A model generated the notes under the pieces. The model ran no database searches, was not told the DNA's origin, and saw only the letters and a program-made list of their open reading frames with translations. This document shows, one piece after another, positions 1-8,968 of a DNA stretch of 64,000 nucleotides. This stretch comes from Lysobacter stagni. GTDB taxonomy: Bacteria > Pseudomonadota > Gammaproteobacteria > Xanthomonadales > Xanthomonadaceae. Made by a program: the position numbers and the translations under genes. Position 1 is the first letter of the stretch; every line of letters starts with the position of its first letter. Location: the NCBI RefSeq assembly GCF_030053425.1, contig NZ_JASGBI010000001.1, positions 533,001 to 597,000 on the forward strand, in the 5' to 3' direction.

Positions 1-826
1 CGTCCGGACTCCGCGCCCAGGAGAAGTGACGCCGCCATGGCGCGTCGGTCGTGACGCCGTCGATCTGCCGGCGCTCGATCGTGCAGGATGCGAGCTTCGC
101 AAGCAGCTCGCTCGCCGCGCCCGTCGGTGCAACGGGATCGGCTCGGATCTCGACCGACAGGACGGGCAGCACCACGTCATTGAGCGCCTCCTCGTAATCG
201 ATTCTACTGCCCGCACAGCGATATCGGCCGGTGCTGGCGTTGTAGCTCCAATCGGTCATGAACCGTCGCGGCTGGTTGCCGCCGAAGCCAAGCAGACGAC
301 CTGGGTATCGGGGCAGCAAGGCCGTCACCATGCGGACGGCCTGCACCGCGATGCATGCACGCCGCCGCAGCGCTTGTGGCCATACGTGATAGTGCGCGGT
401 CCCGCTCGCCACCAGGATCAAACCCGCCAGTCCGGGCGCCGCGTGCACTGCCGCCAGGCTGCCGAGCTGGCCGCCCAGACTGTGCCCGACGAGATACATG
501 GGCCGACCAGGAAACTGCGCGGCGATCGCGGCGATCAACGACGGGATGTCCTGCTCGACGATTTCCTGATAACCAAATCGCTCGCCGCGTCGCGCCAGCG
601 CCTCGCTTTCGCCCTGTCCGCGTAGATCGGACAACACCGCCGCGCCTCCGGCGGCTCGCGCAAGCGCTTCCGCGAACGGCGTATAGAAGCTGGCGGCGAC
701 GCCCATTGCCGGCAGGCAGACGAACACCGGCGCGCGCGCGTACGGGCGGGAATGATTGAAGATCACGATAGGCGTGGCCGGCTCGTCTTCGGCGAACAAA
801 GTCCGGCTGGGATCGAAGATCGTCAT
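1..826 (-). CDS. alpha/beta fold hydrolase, C-terminus cut by window edge
   Basis: Reading leftward from the ATG at 826, the frame stays open to base 1, so at least 275 residues are present and the stop lies outside the window. The nucleophile elbow GHSLGG is at about residues 114-119 (Ser116), preceded by the usual cap-side DLRGQGES segment near residue 67, so this is a serine alpha/beta hydrolase. No signal peptide is seen, so it is probably cytoplasmic. An AGGAG-like site (complement of gctcct at 832-837) lies upstream of the start. The substrate cannot be told; the acid and histidine of the triad may lie in the missing part. Confidence 0.8.
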   Translation of the reverse strand, partial: MTIFDPSRTLFAEDEPATPIVIFNHSRPYARAPVFVCLPAMGVAASFYTPFAEALARAAGGAAVLSDLRGQGESEALARRGERFGYQEIVEQDIPSLIAAIAAQFPGRPMYLVGHSLGGQLGSLAAVHAAPGLAGLILVASGTAHYHVWPQALRRRACIAVQAVRMVTALLPRYPGRLLGFGGNQPRRFMTDWSYNASTGRYRCAGSRIDYEEALNDVVLPVLSVEIRADPVAPTGAASELLAKLASCTIERRQIDGVTTDAPWRRHFSWARSPD

Positions 827-1120
827 GAGCGGCTCCTGGTTCGATGAGGGGCCGTGAGCGTAACGAGCGAGCGTCCGCTGAACGTCCGCCGGCGTTTCGA
901 CGCGGACTTCGCGAGCCACTGCCTTGCCTGCAACGCGGGTATCGGCGAGTTGGCAGCGTCATCTGCGGCTCACACACGCAAACGCGAAGCTGGCCCCGCC
1001 AATGCCTGGCAACCCATTCAATCCGCAGTCGGCTCACGCCATCCGGTCACTCCAGCGCATCAATGTCCGCCCCTGGTCGATCGCGGTGACGGACGCAGGC
1101 GAGACGCTTCGAGCGATGTT

Positions 1121-1150
1121 AATGTCCGCTTTCGACCCGAAGCGGTCATG
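1121..1150. repeat. imperfect inverted repeat, GTCCGCTTTC family
   Basis: A 30-base element begins AATGTCCGCT and contains CCGCTT separated from AAGCGG by a short spacer, so it can fold as a hairpin. A related element in opposite orientation lies at 1588-1617 on the other side of the small gene 1167-1580. Short repeats of this look are common between genes in Proteobacteria and often generate false ORFs. Confidence 0.6.
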
Positions 1151-1166
1151 GATCATGGGGTTGCGA

Positions 1167-1580
1167 ATGAAGCAGTTGGCGATCGCCGTCGTTCTTCTCG
1201 TCGCGCTCTGCTCCTGTGTGCTTACTGCGGGGGCGAGTTTTGTGCCTGTCGAGCAGGCTGCCATCCGAGGCGACAACAAGATCCTGCGCGACTCGATCGA
1301 TCGCCTGGAGCCTCTGATGGCCGCGCACGGCTACCGGATGAAAGGGACGCCGTTCGAAAGTTCCGACGGCGCCTTCACGGGATTCTGGTATGACGGCCCG
1401 ACGGATTCGGTGGCAACTTTTACGGTGCAGGATGGCTGTATCAGCTTCGTTGCTTCCGTTAAAGAAGGAACTCAAGATTTCAGAGCTCCCAAATCGGTCT
1501 TCGAGGGTGTGATCGAGCAGTTGAGGCGAGACGGAGCTTGGAAGATCCAACGCGACGAGATCTGCGTGAAAAAGGCATGA
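1167..1580 (+). CDS. small secreted hypothetical protein (137 aa)
   Basis: The ATG at 1167 begins MKQLAIAVVLLVAL, a clear signal peptide or lipoprotein-like leader with cysteines after the hydrophobic core (LCSC). The mature part of about 115 residues has no motif I recognise. An ATG 12 bases upstream (1155) is in frame and possible; longer upstream starts would put an implausible leader before the signal peptide. The gene looks less GC-rich than neighbours and is bracketed by two related short inverted repeats, which suggests an inserted or poorly conserved locus. Function unknown. Confidence 0.6.
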   Translation: MKQLAIAVVLLVALCSCVLTAGASFVPVEQAAIRGDNKILRDSIDRLEPLMAAHGYRMKGTPFESSDGAFTGFWYDGPTDSVATFTVQDGCISFVASVKEGTQDFRAPKSVFEGVIEQLRRDGAWKIQRDEICVKKA

Positions 1581-1587
1581 GGTAAGC

Positions 1588-1617
1588 AACGTCCGCTGCT
1601 GGCCGATAGCAGACATT
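1588..1617. repeat. second copy of the GTCCGCT inverted repeat
   Basis: Read on the minus strand this begins AATGTCTGCTATCGGCC, matching most positions of the element at 1121-1150 (AATGTCCGCTTTCGACC), in inverted orientation. It starts 7 bases after the stop of the small secreted gene and may act as its transcript end. Confidence 0.55.
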
Positions 1618-1645
1618 GCCGTTTGTGCGGCGATGCAGGCGCGCC

Positions 1646-2581
1646 CTAAAGTCCACCACCCCAGCGGTGTTGCCAGCTCAGCGCCACCGCGTCGAACTCG
1701 TTGCCGGTGCGCGCGTACACACCGCTGCTGACGGCAATCTTGACCGAGTTCGCGCGGTCCACGGGTAGCGACAGCGAGGCGCCCACGCGCCAGTTCTGCT
1801 GAAGGTCGCGGTTGTAGCGACCATCCACCTGCGAGCGACCGCCGGCGAAGTACGTGGCATCGAACGACCACCACGCGCCAGAGGTCATGCCGCGGATGAG
1901 GTTCACCTGCAGCGCGTAGACCGGTTCCTGCGAGCGCGTGGTGTTGCCGTAGAACTCGTCGTTGTCGGTGAAGAAGGTCGCGCCCAGCTTCAGTTCGGTG
2001 ATCCACGGTCCGGCGGCCTTGGACATGCCGATCTCCGGCTTGAACGTCCAGCGGTTACTGGCGATGTTGACGATGCGGTTCTCGTCGTACTGCCCCAGCG
2101 GTGGCGCCACCTGCACGCTCGCACCGACGATGAGGTCCTGCTTCCAGTCGCGGAACTGCGCCATTCCCATCGCGGGTGCGCCGAAGAAGTTCATCGACAG
2201 GCGGATTGCCGGCCGGGCGAAGCCATCGACCTTGCGCTCGATCGGCGCGCCCATCAGATCGGCGGTGCCGTGCAGCCACGTGTACGGCACGATCGCGTCG
2301 ACCTTGGCCGACCGGCCCCACAGCGACAACGACCGTGCGTACGCCATCACCAGGCTCGTGGTGCGCAGGTCCTCGTTGGTGACCGGCACGGAGGCATCGA
2401 AGCTGAGCCCGCCACGCGTATGGGCGACGCCGACGATCGCGAAGTTCACGCCGACCGGCGCGTTGGAGTACGCACGCGGTTCGATCTCCTGCGCGGCGAC
2501 ATGACCGGCGGCGGCGATCATCGGCAGCACCGCGATGCGCCTCAGGTAGGCGGTCATCCCTGCGCGTGATGAGCGACCCAT
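1646..2581 (-). CDS. MetA-pathway-like outer-membrane transporter (PF13557-like)
   Basis: A 311-residue protein with an N-terminal signal (RRIAVLPMIAAAGHVAAQ, cleaved near AAQ-EIEP) followed by alternating beta strands rich in aromatic residues, typical of an outer-membrane beta-barrel. The pattern RAYSNAPVGVNF followed by repeated strand pairs and a C-terminal W-Q-H-R-W-G segment resembles the MetA-pathway/phenol-degradation transporter family. I chose the ATG at 2581 because GGAGG lies just upstream; an ATG at 2557 is also possible. It follows the M28 peptidase on the same strand but a strong hairpin (2686-2713) separates them. Substrate unknown. Confidence 0.65.
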   Translation of the reverse strand: MGRSSRAGMTAYLRRIAVLPMIAAAGHVAAQEIEPRAYSNAPVGVNFAIVGVAHTRGGLSFDASVPVTNEDLRTTSLVMAYARSLSLWGRSAKVDAIVPYTWLHGTADLMGAPIERKVDGFARPAIRLSMNFFGAPAMGMAQFRDWKQDLIVGASVQVAPPLGQYDENRIVNIASNRWTFKPEIGMSKAAGPWITELKLGATFFTDNDEFYGNTTRSQEPVYALQVNLIRGMTSGAWWSFDATYFAGGRSQVDGRYNRDLQQNWRVGASLSLPVDRANSVKIAVSSGVYARTGNEFDAVALSWQHRWGGGL

Positions 2582-2685
2582 GGCCTCCGCTCTGTCTGTG
2601 AACCCGCGACGCGCCACTATCCCACCGCGCCCGGCAGCGGCCAATGCGTCCAAGGGCGTATCGCGCGTGCCGGCTGCGCTGGCGA

Positions 2686-2713
2686 CCCTGTCCGCTCCGG
2701 GAAGCGGACAGGG
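2686..2713. terminator. perfect 11-bp stem hairpin
   Basis: CCCTGTCCGCT (2686-2696) and AGCGGACAGGG (2703-2713) are exact reverse complements around a 6-base loop. It lies 13 bases past the M28 peptidase stop on the minus strand. There is no T-tract, so it may be a transcript-stabilising or Rho-assisted end. Confidence 0.7.
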
Positions 2714-2725
2714 ATCGCGATGGCC

Positions 2726-4093
2726 TTAGTACCCGCCGAAGCTGCCCGGCGCGCCCGGGAATACCACCGGGCTCTCGGTGCCGTCCTTCGCCACCGCGGC
2801 CACGCCGAAGAAGTAGTTGTCGATCACCGTGTTCTTCAGCGTGAACTCGGTGACGTCGCCCACCCAGCGGCTGCGCGTCCATTGCGAGTCGGTGGTGAGG
2901 CGCCAGTACACCCGGTAGCCGGCGAGGTTCGGCGCCTGTGCGGCCGTCGGACGCGCCCACTTGAGCGTGGTGTCGGCGGTCACCGCGCCCTCGATGCCCA
3001 CCTTTGCCGGCGGCGGCGGCGCGGACGCCATTCCGGCCAGGCTCACGGCGTTGAGTGCGGTGAGCTTGGCGACGTAGGCGAAGTCCACGCCTTCGATGGT
3101 GTCGCCATACACGCGCCCGTTCTCGGTGCGCAGGTCCTGGTGCTGGCGGTCGTAGTTCTCGTTGGTTTCCATCACCCGCACGGCCGGGAAGCCGGCATCG
3201 TTGAACGGGCGGTGGTGGCCGCCGCGACCGAAGCGGTCGAGGCGGTAGACCATCATCACATCGAGGTTGGGCACGTAGTCGGCCATGCGGTCGATGTAAC
3301 GCGCGAGGTTGCGCGAGGGCGAGTCGACCTCGCCGCCGGTGAAGCGGCGCTGGCGCGCTTCCTCCGCCGTCTCGTTCGCGCGAATGCCGTCGGCGAACAC
3401 GCGCGCGGTGGTGTTGTCGGTCACCCCGTTGATGCCGGCAACGTTGCCGATCATGTCGTTGTTGAGCACGGCCTGGATGCGCCAGCCGTCCTTCTTCGCC
3501 TGCTCGGCCAGGAACTTGCCGCCGAACAGTCCCTGCTCCTCGCCTGAAAGCGCGGCGTAGACGATCGAGCCGGGGAACCGGTACTTGCTGAGCACGCGCG
3601 CGGCTTCAAGCGTGCCGGCGATGCCCGAGGCGTTGTCGTTCGCGCCCGGCGCGTCGGCGGTGGCGTTCATCACGTCGCTCACTCGCGAATCGATGTCGCC
3701 GCTCATGATGGCGTAGCGGTTCGGATCGGCCGTGCCGCGCTGGATCGCGATGACGCTGACCACCTCCACCGGACCGGGGATGCGCGGTTCGCCCTGCACG
3801 GTGCCTTTCACGTAGCGCACGTCCAGGCAACCGCCGCAGTCGCGCGAGATGCGTTCGAATTCGGCATGGATCCAGCGCGTCGCCGCACCGATGCCGCGGA
3901 CCGGGTCGGTCTGGCTCGACAGGGTATGGCGCGTGCCGAACGAGACGAGCTTGCGGATGTCGGCTTCGATGCGCACGGCCGAAGGTGCCGTGCCGATCTC
4001 ATGAAGCTCCGGCTTCTCCGCGGGAGGCGGGCCGTCGTGGGCGAATGCCGGCGCGACGGCCAGGCAGGCGAAAACAGGAAGGGTATGGCGCAC
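2726..4093 (-). CDS. secreted M28 family zinc metallopeptidase with C-terminal Fn3-like domain
   Basis: 455 residues from a GTG at 4093, chosen because the next codons encode a signal peptide (HTLPVFACLAVAPAFA) and GGAG sits 7 bases upstream; the open frame further upstream is not signal-like. The M28 core is recognisable: Asp135 in SGDIDS, Asp153 in ANDNASG, the Glu pair 185-186 in SGEEQG, Asp213 in NNDMIGN, and a late His in GRGGHH. The position where the family normally has the first zinc-binding His (GHxD) is Asp133 (GDID). Residues from about 350 form an Fn3-like module (Y-R-V-Y-W-R). The role is likely exported aminopeptidase activity on peptides. Confidence 0.85.
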   Translation of the reverse strand: MRHTLPVFACLAVAPAFAHDGPPPAEKPELHEIGTAPSAVRIEADIRKLVSFGTRHTLSSQTDPVRGIGAATRWIHAEFERISRDCGGCLDVRYVKGTVQGEPRIPGPVEVVSVIAIQRGTADPNRYAIMSGDIDSRVSDVMNATADAPGANDNASGIAGTLEAARVLSKYRFPGSIVYAALSGEEQGLFGGKFLAEQAKKDGWRIQAVLNNDMIGNVAGINGVTDNTTARVFADGIRANETAEEARQRRFTGGEVDSPSRNLARYIDRMADYVPNLDVMMVYRLDRFGRGGHHRPFNDAGFPAVRVMETNENYDRQHQDLRTENGRVYGDTIEGVDFAYVAKLTALNAVSLAGMASAPPPPAKVGIEGAVTADTTLKWARPTAAQAPNLAGYRVYWRLTTDSQWTRSRWVGDVTEFTLKNTVIDNYFFGVAAVAKDGTESPVVFPGAPGSFGGY

Positions 4094-4305
4094 GGGAGTC
4101 TCCGGTCTGTACGTCCGAAGGGTATCGCGCAGGCGCGGCCGCATTGACGGCTTGCCTCCCATGCGAGCGCGTCCGGGCAGGAACGGCACAGGGCATCGGG
4201 GCCGCAATCGCCTCGGACCGATGGCGGACAGGCAGGCAAGCGCGATGCTAGTGTCCGCTTCGACCACCGCCGCCGTCCCACCACCTGCCTGCCTGGAGCC
4301 TGACC

Positions 4306-4689
4306 ATGTCGCGGAACAACACGTGGGTCTTTGCGGCGGGAATGCTGGTTCCGCTCCTTGGCATCGGCCTGCACCTGCATATCGCCTCGAAAGCGGAAGG
4401 GGGATGGAGCGCCTTCACCTTCGGGCTGCTGGCATGGTCCACGCTTCCCTATGTGCTGTGCCTGGTGCTCGCATCCGTCGGTCGCCGACCGCTGCATGCC
4501 GTCGTGGCGGCCCTGTGCTGCCTGGGGCTGGACATCGTCACGTATCGATCCGTTTTCGTCTCGCCGTCCAGCTCGACCGCCGCACTGGGCCTTCTTTTCT
4601 CACCGCTGGCGAACCTGCTCGTCATGGCCCCGCTGGGCTTTCTCGCGACCGCCCTGATCGTCCGCCTTCGTCGCGCAAAGACGCAATAG
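4306..4689 (+). CDS. four-TM small membrane protein
   Basis: 127 residues with about four hydrophobic segments (roughly 7-25, 37-57, 62-82 and 90-118) and a basic C-terminus (RLRRAKTQ), placing it in the inner membrane. No family signature recognised. The gene stands alone, divergent from the M28 peptidase and convergent with the DnrO-like gene. Function unknown. Confidence 0.65.
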   Translation: MSRNNTWVFAAGMLVPLLGIGLHLHIASKAEGGWSAFTFGLLAWSTLPYVLCLVLASVGRRPLHAVVAALCCLGLDIVTYRSVFVSPSSSTAALGLLFSPLANLLVMAPLGFLATALIVRLRRAKTQ

Positions 4690-4692
4690 CCC

Positions 4693-4708
4693 AGCGGCGC
4701 GAGCCGCT
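4693..4708. terminator. short hairpin between convergent genes
   Basis: AGCGGC, loop GCGA, GCCGCT. It sits in the 26-base gap between the stops of two convergent genes and could serve both, though the 6-bp stem is short. Confidence 0.4.
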
Positions 4709-4715
4709 TGCCGGA

Positions 4716-5213
4716 TCAGTGAGCGGAGGCTGCGTTCCACGTCGGGTCGTCGAACAACACGGGGTACTGCGCAAGCGCGGCCTGCATGGGCTTGAGCGTG
4801 TCCGGAGTAACCGGCCCGGTGCGCACCGCCTCGGCTCCGGCGATGAACTTCACCAGCAGACCGTGCAACGCGGCATCGGCGTCCGGCGCCAGCTTGCAGC
4901 TGGCAATCATGTCGTTGACCGCGGACTGGATCTGGCCGGCAAGCGTGGGTGCCAGTGCGGGCGGAGCGTGGCCATGCTGCAGGTGATCGAGGGCGCCCAC
5001 CGCCTGGCGGATGCGAGCCATGCCGTCACGCAGCGGCGCGTCGGTGGCCCAGCGCTGCCCGGTCGTGGGTCCCGTGGTCGGCCGCGCGGCGGGCGAATGC
5101 GCCGAATGTCCGGCGTGCGAACCGGATTGCGCCATGGCGGGCACTGCCATCAACAAGGCAACGATGGTCGCGCCGAGCAACGTCAGGCGGGCGTTGGTGC
5201 GGGGACGGTACAT
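4716..5213 (-). CDS. DnrO-like secreted protein
   Basis: 165 residues with a signal peptide (LTLLGATIVALLMAVPAMA) followed by a His-rich stretch (SHAGHSAH) and an alpha-helical region containing RWATDAPLRDGM and CKLAPDADAALH. This layout matches proteins annotated DnrO-like in xanthomonads; their role is not established, though the His-rich start hints at metal binding in the periplasm. The ATG at 5213 has GGAGG 7 bases upstream; the ATG at 5219 would leave almost no spacing. Confidence 0.6.
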   Translation of the reverse strand: MYRPRTNARLTLLGATIVALLMAVPAMAQSGSHAGHSAHSPAARPTTGPTTGQRWATDAPLRDGMARIRQAVGALDHLQHGHAPPALAPTLAGQIQSAVNDMIASCKLAPDADAALHGLLVKFIAGAEAVRTGPVTPDTLKPMQAALAQYPVLFDDPTWNAASAH

Positions 5214-5379
5214 GTGCATGCCTCCGGGCATTCCGAATGGGCGCGCTGCCTGCGACTGCAGACACCTTGCCCCGTCCCGGCGCGGCCCTCCCTGACGCAG
5301 GTCATGGCGACGGCGCATGGCGCGGCAGCCGCGCACCCATGGGTTCTGGAATGGCGCTCTGCCCCCCTGGCGCCGGACA

Positions 5380-6033
5380 TCAGCCGGCTTCGGGCTTTGC
5401 CGCGTTGATGGCCCATTGGGCGGCGAACGCACGCTGGTATGCCGGTCGCGCTTCGCCCCGGGCGACGTACGCGAACAGGCCCGGAAATTCGTCCAGGATG
5501 CCCGACGGCCTCAGCCTCAGAAGCACCGACACCATCATCAGATCGCCGGCGCTGAAGGCTCCATCGAGCCAGGCGGCATCACCCAGACGCGCCGACAGCT
5601 GGACCAGCCGGTGACGAATGCGATCTTCGACCAGAGGCAGGCGCTCATTGGCCCAGGGCTTGTCGCCTTCCTGGAACTTCGCGATGGTCAGGTCGAGGAT
5701 TGGCGGCTCCACGGTATTGAGCGCCGCGAACATCCAGCTGATGGCGCGTGCCCGCGCGTTGGCGTCGCTTGGCAACAGGCCTGCGTGTCGCTGGGCGAGA
5801 TGAAGCACGATCGCCCCCGTTTCGAACAGCGTGAGATCGCCTTCCTCATAGGTGGGAATCTGCCCGAAAGGATGCAGGCGCAAGTGCGCGGGTTGTTTCA
5901 TCGCAGAAAACGAAACCAGGCGGACCTCGTAGGTTTGGCCTGCTTCTTCCAGCGCCCAGCGCACGCGCGTATCGCGTGCCAGACCCTTGCCGCCATCGGG
6001 CGATCGTTCGAATGCGGTAATGACGACGGTCAT
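5380..6033 (-). CDS. glutathione S-transferase family protein
   Basis: 217 residues from an ATG at 6033 with AGGAG 9 bases upstream. The N-terminal thioredoxin-like half carries the cis-Pro signature (FGQIPTYEEGD) and the GSH-binding ETGAI motif, followed by an all-helical C-terminal half. It probably conjugates or reduces small electrophiles with glutathione in the cytoplasm. Substrate not predictable. The gene is on the same strand as the DnrO-like gene but 166 bases separate them. Confidence 0.85.
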   Translation of the reverse strand: MTVVITAFERSPDGGKGLARDTRVRWALEEAGQTYEVRLVSFSAMKQPAHLRLHPFGQIPTYEEGDLTLFETGAIVLHLAQRHAGLLPSDANARARAISWMFAALNTVEPPILDLTIAKFQEGDKPWANERLPLVEDRIRHRLVQLSARLGDAAWLDGAFSAGDLMMVSVLLRLRPSGILDEFPGLFAYVARGEARPAYQRAFAAQWAINAAKPEAG

Positions 6034-6154
6034 GGCGACGCGCTCCTGGTGAATGCCGGGTTGGACAGATCCGCACAGGCGCCGATTGGCCGCCTTGATC
6101 CGTACGACGAACGACCAGACCGGAGTTCGACACCTGTCGTGACGCAGGCGCATG

Positions 6155-6190
6155 CGGACACACGCGCGGCCCTCGAGGACCGCGTGTCCG
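6155..6190. terminator. imperfect hairpin downstream of the 6321-7034 gene
   Basis: CGGACAC (6155-6161) pairs with GTGTCCG (6184-6190), with further partial GC pairing inside. It lies about 130 bases past the stop on the minus strand, in the gap before the GST gene. Weak evidence for termination. Confidence 0.3.
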
Positions 6191-6320
6191 GCAGCTGTCG
6201 CCAAGGTGGGAGCACGTAGGCACGGAGCGGACCGCATCCGTTGCCACAACGGTGCATGCGAGCCGGAAGGCGTCGATACGTCGGCTCCGCGGAGACGCGG
6301 CGGCCCGCCTGTGTGATGCC

Positions 6321-7034
6321 CTACTTCACCCGTTCCGAAACGTTGATCGAATTCCACTCCCAGGTCTTCCCGTCGTCGGTGGAGAAGGCCTGGCTCCAGA
6401 TCGGTTGCTGCGGATTCCGGATATCCCATCGGAACACCACGATGATGTTCCTGCCCTTGTAGGTATCCCTGGCGAAGAAGTGGCCGACCTTGTTCTCGAA
6501 CGAACCGACCACCGGTGGATCCAGGTGCCCGGAGTTGCCATCGGCCCAGTAGATGCTCCACAGCCGTGTCGCGGGGTCGAACAGCCGCAACGCAACGCCT
6601 TCGTACGGCTTGGCCGACTGCTCGGTGTACTTGTCGATGTTTCCCAGGCCGTCGAGGATCTGGTGCATCTCCACACGGGATTCGAAGTCGAGCCATTCCG
6701 TCGACCCGGTCAGCCGGGATTTGAGCTTGCGGTTCGTCAGCTTCCAGTTCCCGACGAGGTAGTCGAAGTCGTGCCGCGAAGACGTCGCCGAGGGCGAGAT
6801 CAGGAGCGCGCCGTTGCTGTCGAAATGCAGTGGCGGGATCGCCAGGGCGGTGTCAGGTACAAGACGGGGATCAACGGACGCGGCGGCGTTGCAGACGTTG
6901 GGAAGCATCGCCAGTGCCAACACAAGCCCGGCGCAGGCCCGCACGACCGACCAGCGGTGAGCATCCACGCGGTGTGGACCGAGGTTCGCGCACCGTTCCT
7001 GCGCGGCGTTCATTGCCAGCATGGGGTTCCTCAT
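6321..7034 (-). CDS. secreted DUF1579-like hypothetical protein
   Basis: 237 residues with a hydrophobic export segment (VVRACAGLVLALAMLP) after a rather long n-region, then a lipocalin-like region with HDFDYLVGNWKLTNR, a pattern common to DUF1579-type proteins, and FRWDIRNPQQPIWSQAF. The start at 7034 has AGGA 10 bases upstream, and that site overlaps the stop codon of the preceding amidohydrolase (7047), implying co-translation as an operon. Exact role unknown. Confidence 0.65.
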   Translation of the reverse strand: MRNPMLAMNAAQERCANLGPHRVDAHRWSVVRACAGLVLALAMLPNVCNAAASVDPRLVPDTALAIPPLHFDSNGALLISPSATSSRHDFDYLVGNWKLTNRKLKSRLTGSTEWLDFESRVEMHQILDGLGNIDKYTEQSAKPYEGVALRLFDPATRLWSIYWADGNSGHLDPPVVGSFENKVGHFFARDTYKGRNIIVVFRWDIRNPQQPIWSQAFSTDDGKTWEWNSINVSERVK

Positions 7035-7046
7035 GGCGCGCGAATC

Positions 7047-8453
7047 CTAGCGGGTGGTGTTCTTGAAGATTCGCCCGTTCTTCACGATCACCACGAAGTT
7101 CTTGGCGGGGTCGGTGATGAGCTGGATGTCCGACAGTGGGTCGCCGTCCACCAGGAGCAGATCGGCCATCGCGCCTTCTTCCACCACGCCGAGCTTGCCG
7201 GGGTAAGGATTGCGCTTTCCCGACAGCGCCAGCAGCTGCGCGTTGGTGCTGGTGGCCATGATGAGCGCTTCGGCTGGGGTGTACCACTTGGTCAGGCTGG
7301 CCAGCAGCTGACCCTGCCGGCGCGCCAGCGCCGCGGAGAACAGCACGTCGGTTCCGAACGCCGTCTTGAGCTTGTACTTCTTCGCCAGCTGATAGGCATG
7401 GTCGGTGCCCGTCAGCACCTCCCTGCCCTTTGCATATTCTTCGGAGTCCGGTGGGAATGCGCGGAGCAGTTCTTCCGGAAGCGGCTGGATGCTCAGCCAG
7501 GTGCCCTTGGTCGCAAGCAGTTGCGCGGTGGCATCGTCCATCAGGTTGCCGTGCTCGATGCAGAGCACGCCGGCATTCACCGCCTGCCTCATCGCGTCGG
7601 GGGTGTAGGCGTGCGCGGTCACGTAGGTGCCCCAGTTGCCCGCGGCCACCACGGCCGCCCGCAGCTCTTCCGGACTGAACGTCACCACGTCCAGCGGACT
7701 GTGCGGCGAAGAAACGCCGCCGCCGGCGGTGAGCTTGATCTGCGACGCGCCGTGCATGAGCTGCTCGCGCACGCGGATGCGCACTTCGTCGGGCGTGTCG
7801 GCGATGGCCGTGTCGCCCAGGACTTCCGTGCGGGATTCGGACACGCCCAGCGTTCGCGGCAACTCGATCGGGCTGCGGAAGTCGCCGTGCCCGCCCGTCA
7901 CGCTGATGATGGCGCCGGACGGATAGATGCGCGGACCGGCCTGCCAACCCTCGTCGATGGCGCGTTTCAACCCGAACGAATTGCCGCCCACGTCGCGAAT
8001 CGTGGTGAAGCCACGCTGCAGGGTATCGGACGCTTCCGCGCCCGCCATCAGGTTCAGGTAGCCCGCCGTGGCGGTCATGGCGACGGCGATGGTCGGCCGC
8101 ACCGCCATGGAGTGCCAGTGCATGTCGATCAGCCCTGGCATCAGCGTGCGCCCGCCGCCGTCGATGACGGTCATTCCGGCTTCCGTCGGCACATCGCCGG
8201 TGCCGATGCTGACGATGCGATTGCCGCGCACCAGCACGTTGGTGGCGCTTTGCAGCACCGGATCGACGCCATTGAAGACGCGGACGTTCTTGAACAGCAC
8301 GCTGGTCTGCGCAGGCGGAGGTGCCGGCGCGGACGCGGTGTCGTTGCTGGCGGCCGGTGCGGTCTCGACCTGCGCGCGCGTGTCGGGCTGCGGATTGCCG
8401 CCGCAACCCGATGCAAGCAGTGCGCTCGCCAGAAGCAGTGCCTTGTAGCGCAT
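7047..8453 (-). CDS. lipoprotein amidohydrolase (imidazolonepropionase-like)
   Basis: 468 residues. The N-terminus has a lipobox (LASGC, Cys17) and a Pro/Ala-rich linker to about residue 50, so the enzyme is membrane-anchored in the periplasm. The amidohydrolase fold follows: HxH metal pair at His112/His114 (DMHWHS), a Lys in QIKLTAGGG, then His in TAHAY and EHGN, and the late Asp in GTDVLF. Family members hydrolyse prolyl dipeptides, cyclic amides or related compounds; which one is not clear. It is the first gene of a likely two-gene operon with 6321-7034. Confidence 0.85.
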   Translation of the reverse strand: MRYKALLLASALLASGCGGNPQPDTRAQVETAPAASNDTASAPAPPPAQTSVLFKNVRVFNGVDPVLQSATNVLVRGNRIVSIGTGDVPTEAGMTVIDGGGRTLMPGLIDMHWHSMAVRPTIAVAMTATAGYLNLMAGAEASDTLQRGFTTIRDVGGNSFGLKRAIDEGWQAGPRIYPSGAIISVTGGHGDFRSPIELPRTLGVSESRTEVLGDTAIADTPDEVRIRVREQLMHGASQIKLTAGGGVSSPHSPLDVVTFSPEELRAAVVAAGNWGTYVTAHAYTPDAMRQAVNAGVLCIEHGNLMDDATAQLLATKGTWLSIQPLPEELLRAFPPDSEEYAKGREVLTGTDHAYQLAKKYKLKTAFGTDVLFSAALARRQGQLLASLTKWYTPAEALIMATSTNAQLLALSGKRNPYPGKLGVVEEGAMADLLLVDGDPLSDIQLITDPAKNFVVIVKNGRIFKNTTR

Positions 8454-8518
8454 GTGCGGTTCCCTCCCCGGACAGACGGCGCCCCGACGAGCGAGGCGAG
8501 CCGTGTGAGGTCAGATCG

Positions 8519-8968
8519 TCAACGGCTTACCCGCGTGTTGGCTCCATCCGACGAAACCTGCACGCGATCGCCCACGCGGAACTCGTTCACCGAGCCTTCC
8601 TGTGTGACCGCGATGGTCCGCCCGGACTCCAGCTCGACGGTAACTTCGATGCCCTGTCGCCCGCCGCGCGCCATCCGGTTCCCCACCGCGCCGCCCGCGA
8701 CGGCACCGGCCACGGCACCGGCCGTGTTCGCGCGTCGCCCGCCGCCGATGGTGCTGCCCGCGATGCCGCCCAGCGCCGCACCGGTTGCCGTTCCGACGCC
8801 GCGGTTATCGTTCTGGATGTTCACTGCCAGTACGCGCCGCACCTTGCCCCACTCCACGGAACGGGCGGTGCCGACCTCCGAGCGGCCGACGGTCTGGGCC
8901 ATGACGCCGGGTGCTGCGGGAAGAACCAGTACGAGACAAAGTGCAAATGCATGCAGCCTGACGTTCAT
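8519..8968 (-). CDS. glycine-zipper envelope protein (SlyB-like)
   Basis: 149 residues: a signal peptide ending near VMAQ, then a glycine-zipper segment (GTATGAALGGIAGST, then AGAVAGAVAGGAVG) at about residues 60-97 that forms a 2TM hairpin, then a beta-rich tail (VTVELESGRTIAV). There is no lipobox cysteine, unlike true SlyB. Likely located in the envelope. It lies 65 bases upstream of the amidohydrolase on the same strand. Confidence 0.75.
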   Translation of the reverse strand: MNVRLHAFALCLVLVLPAAPGVMAQTVGRSEVGTARSVEWGKVRRVLAVNIQNDNRGVGTATGAALGGIAGSTIGGGRRANTAGAVAGAVAGGAVGNRMARGGRQGIEVTVELESGRTIAVTQEGSVNEFRVGDRVQVSSDGANTRVSR

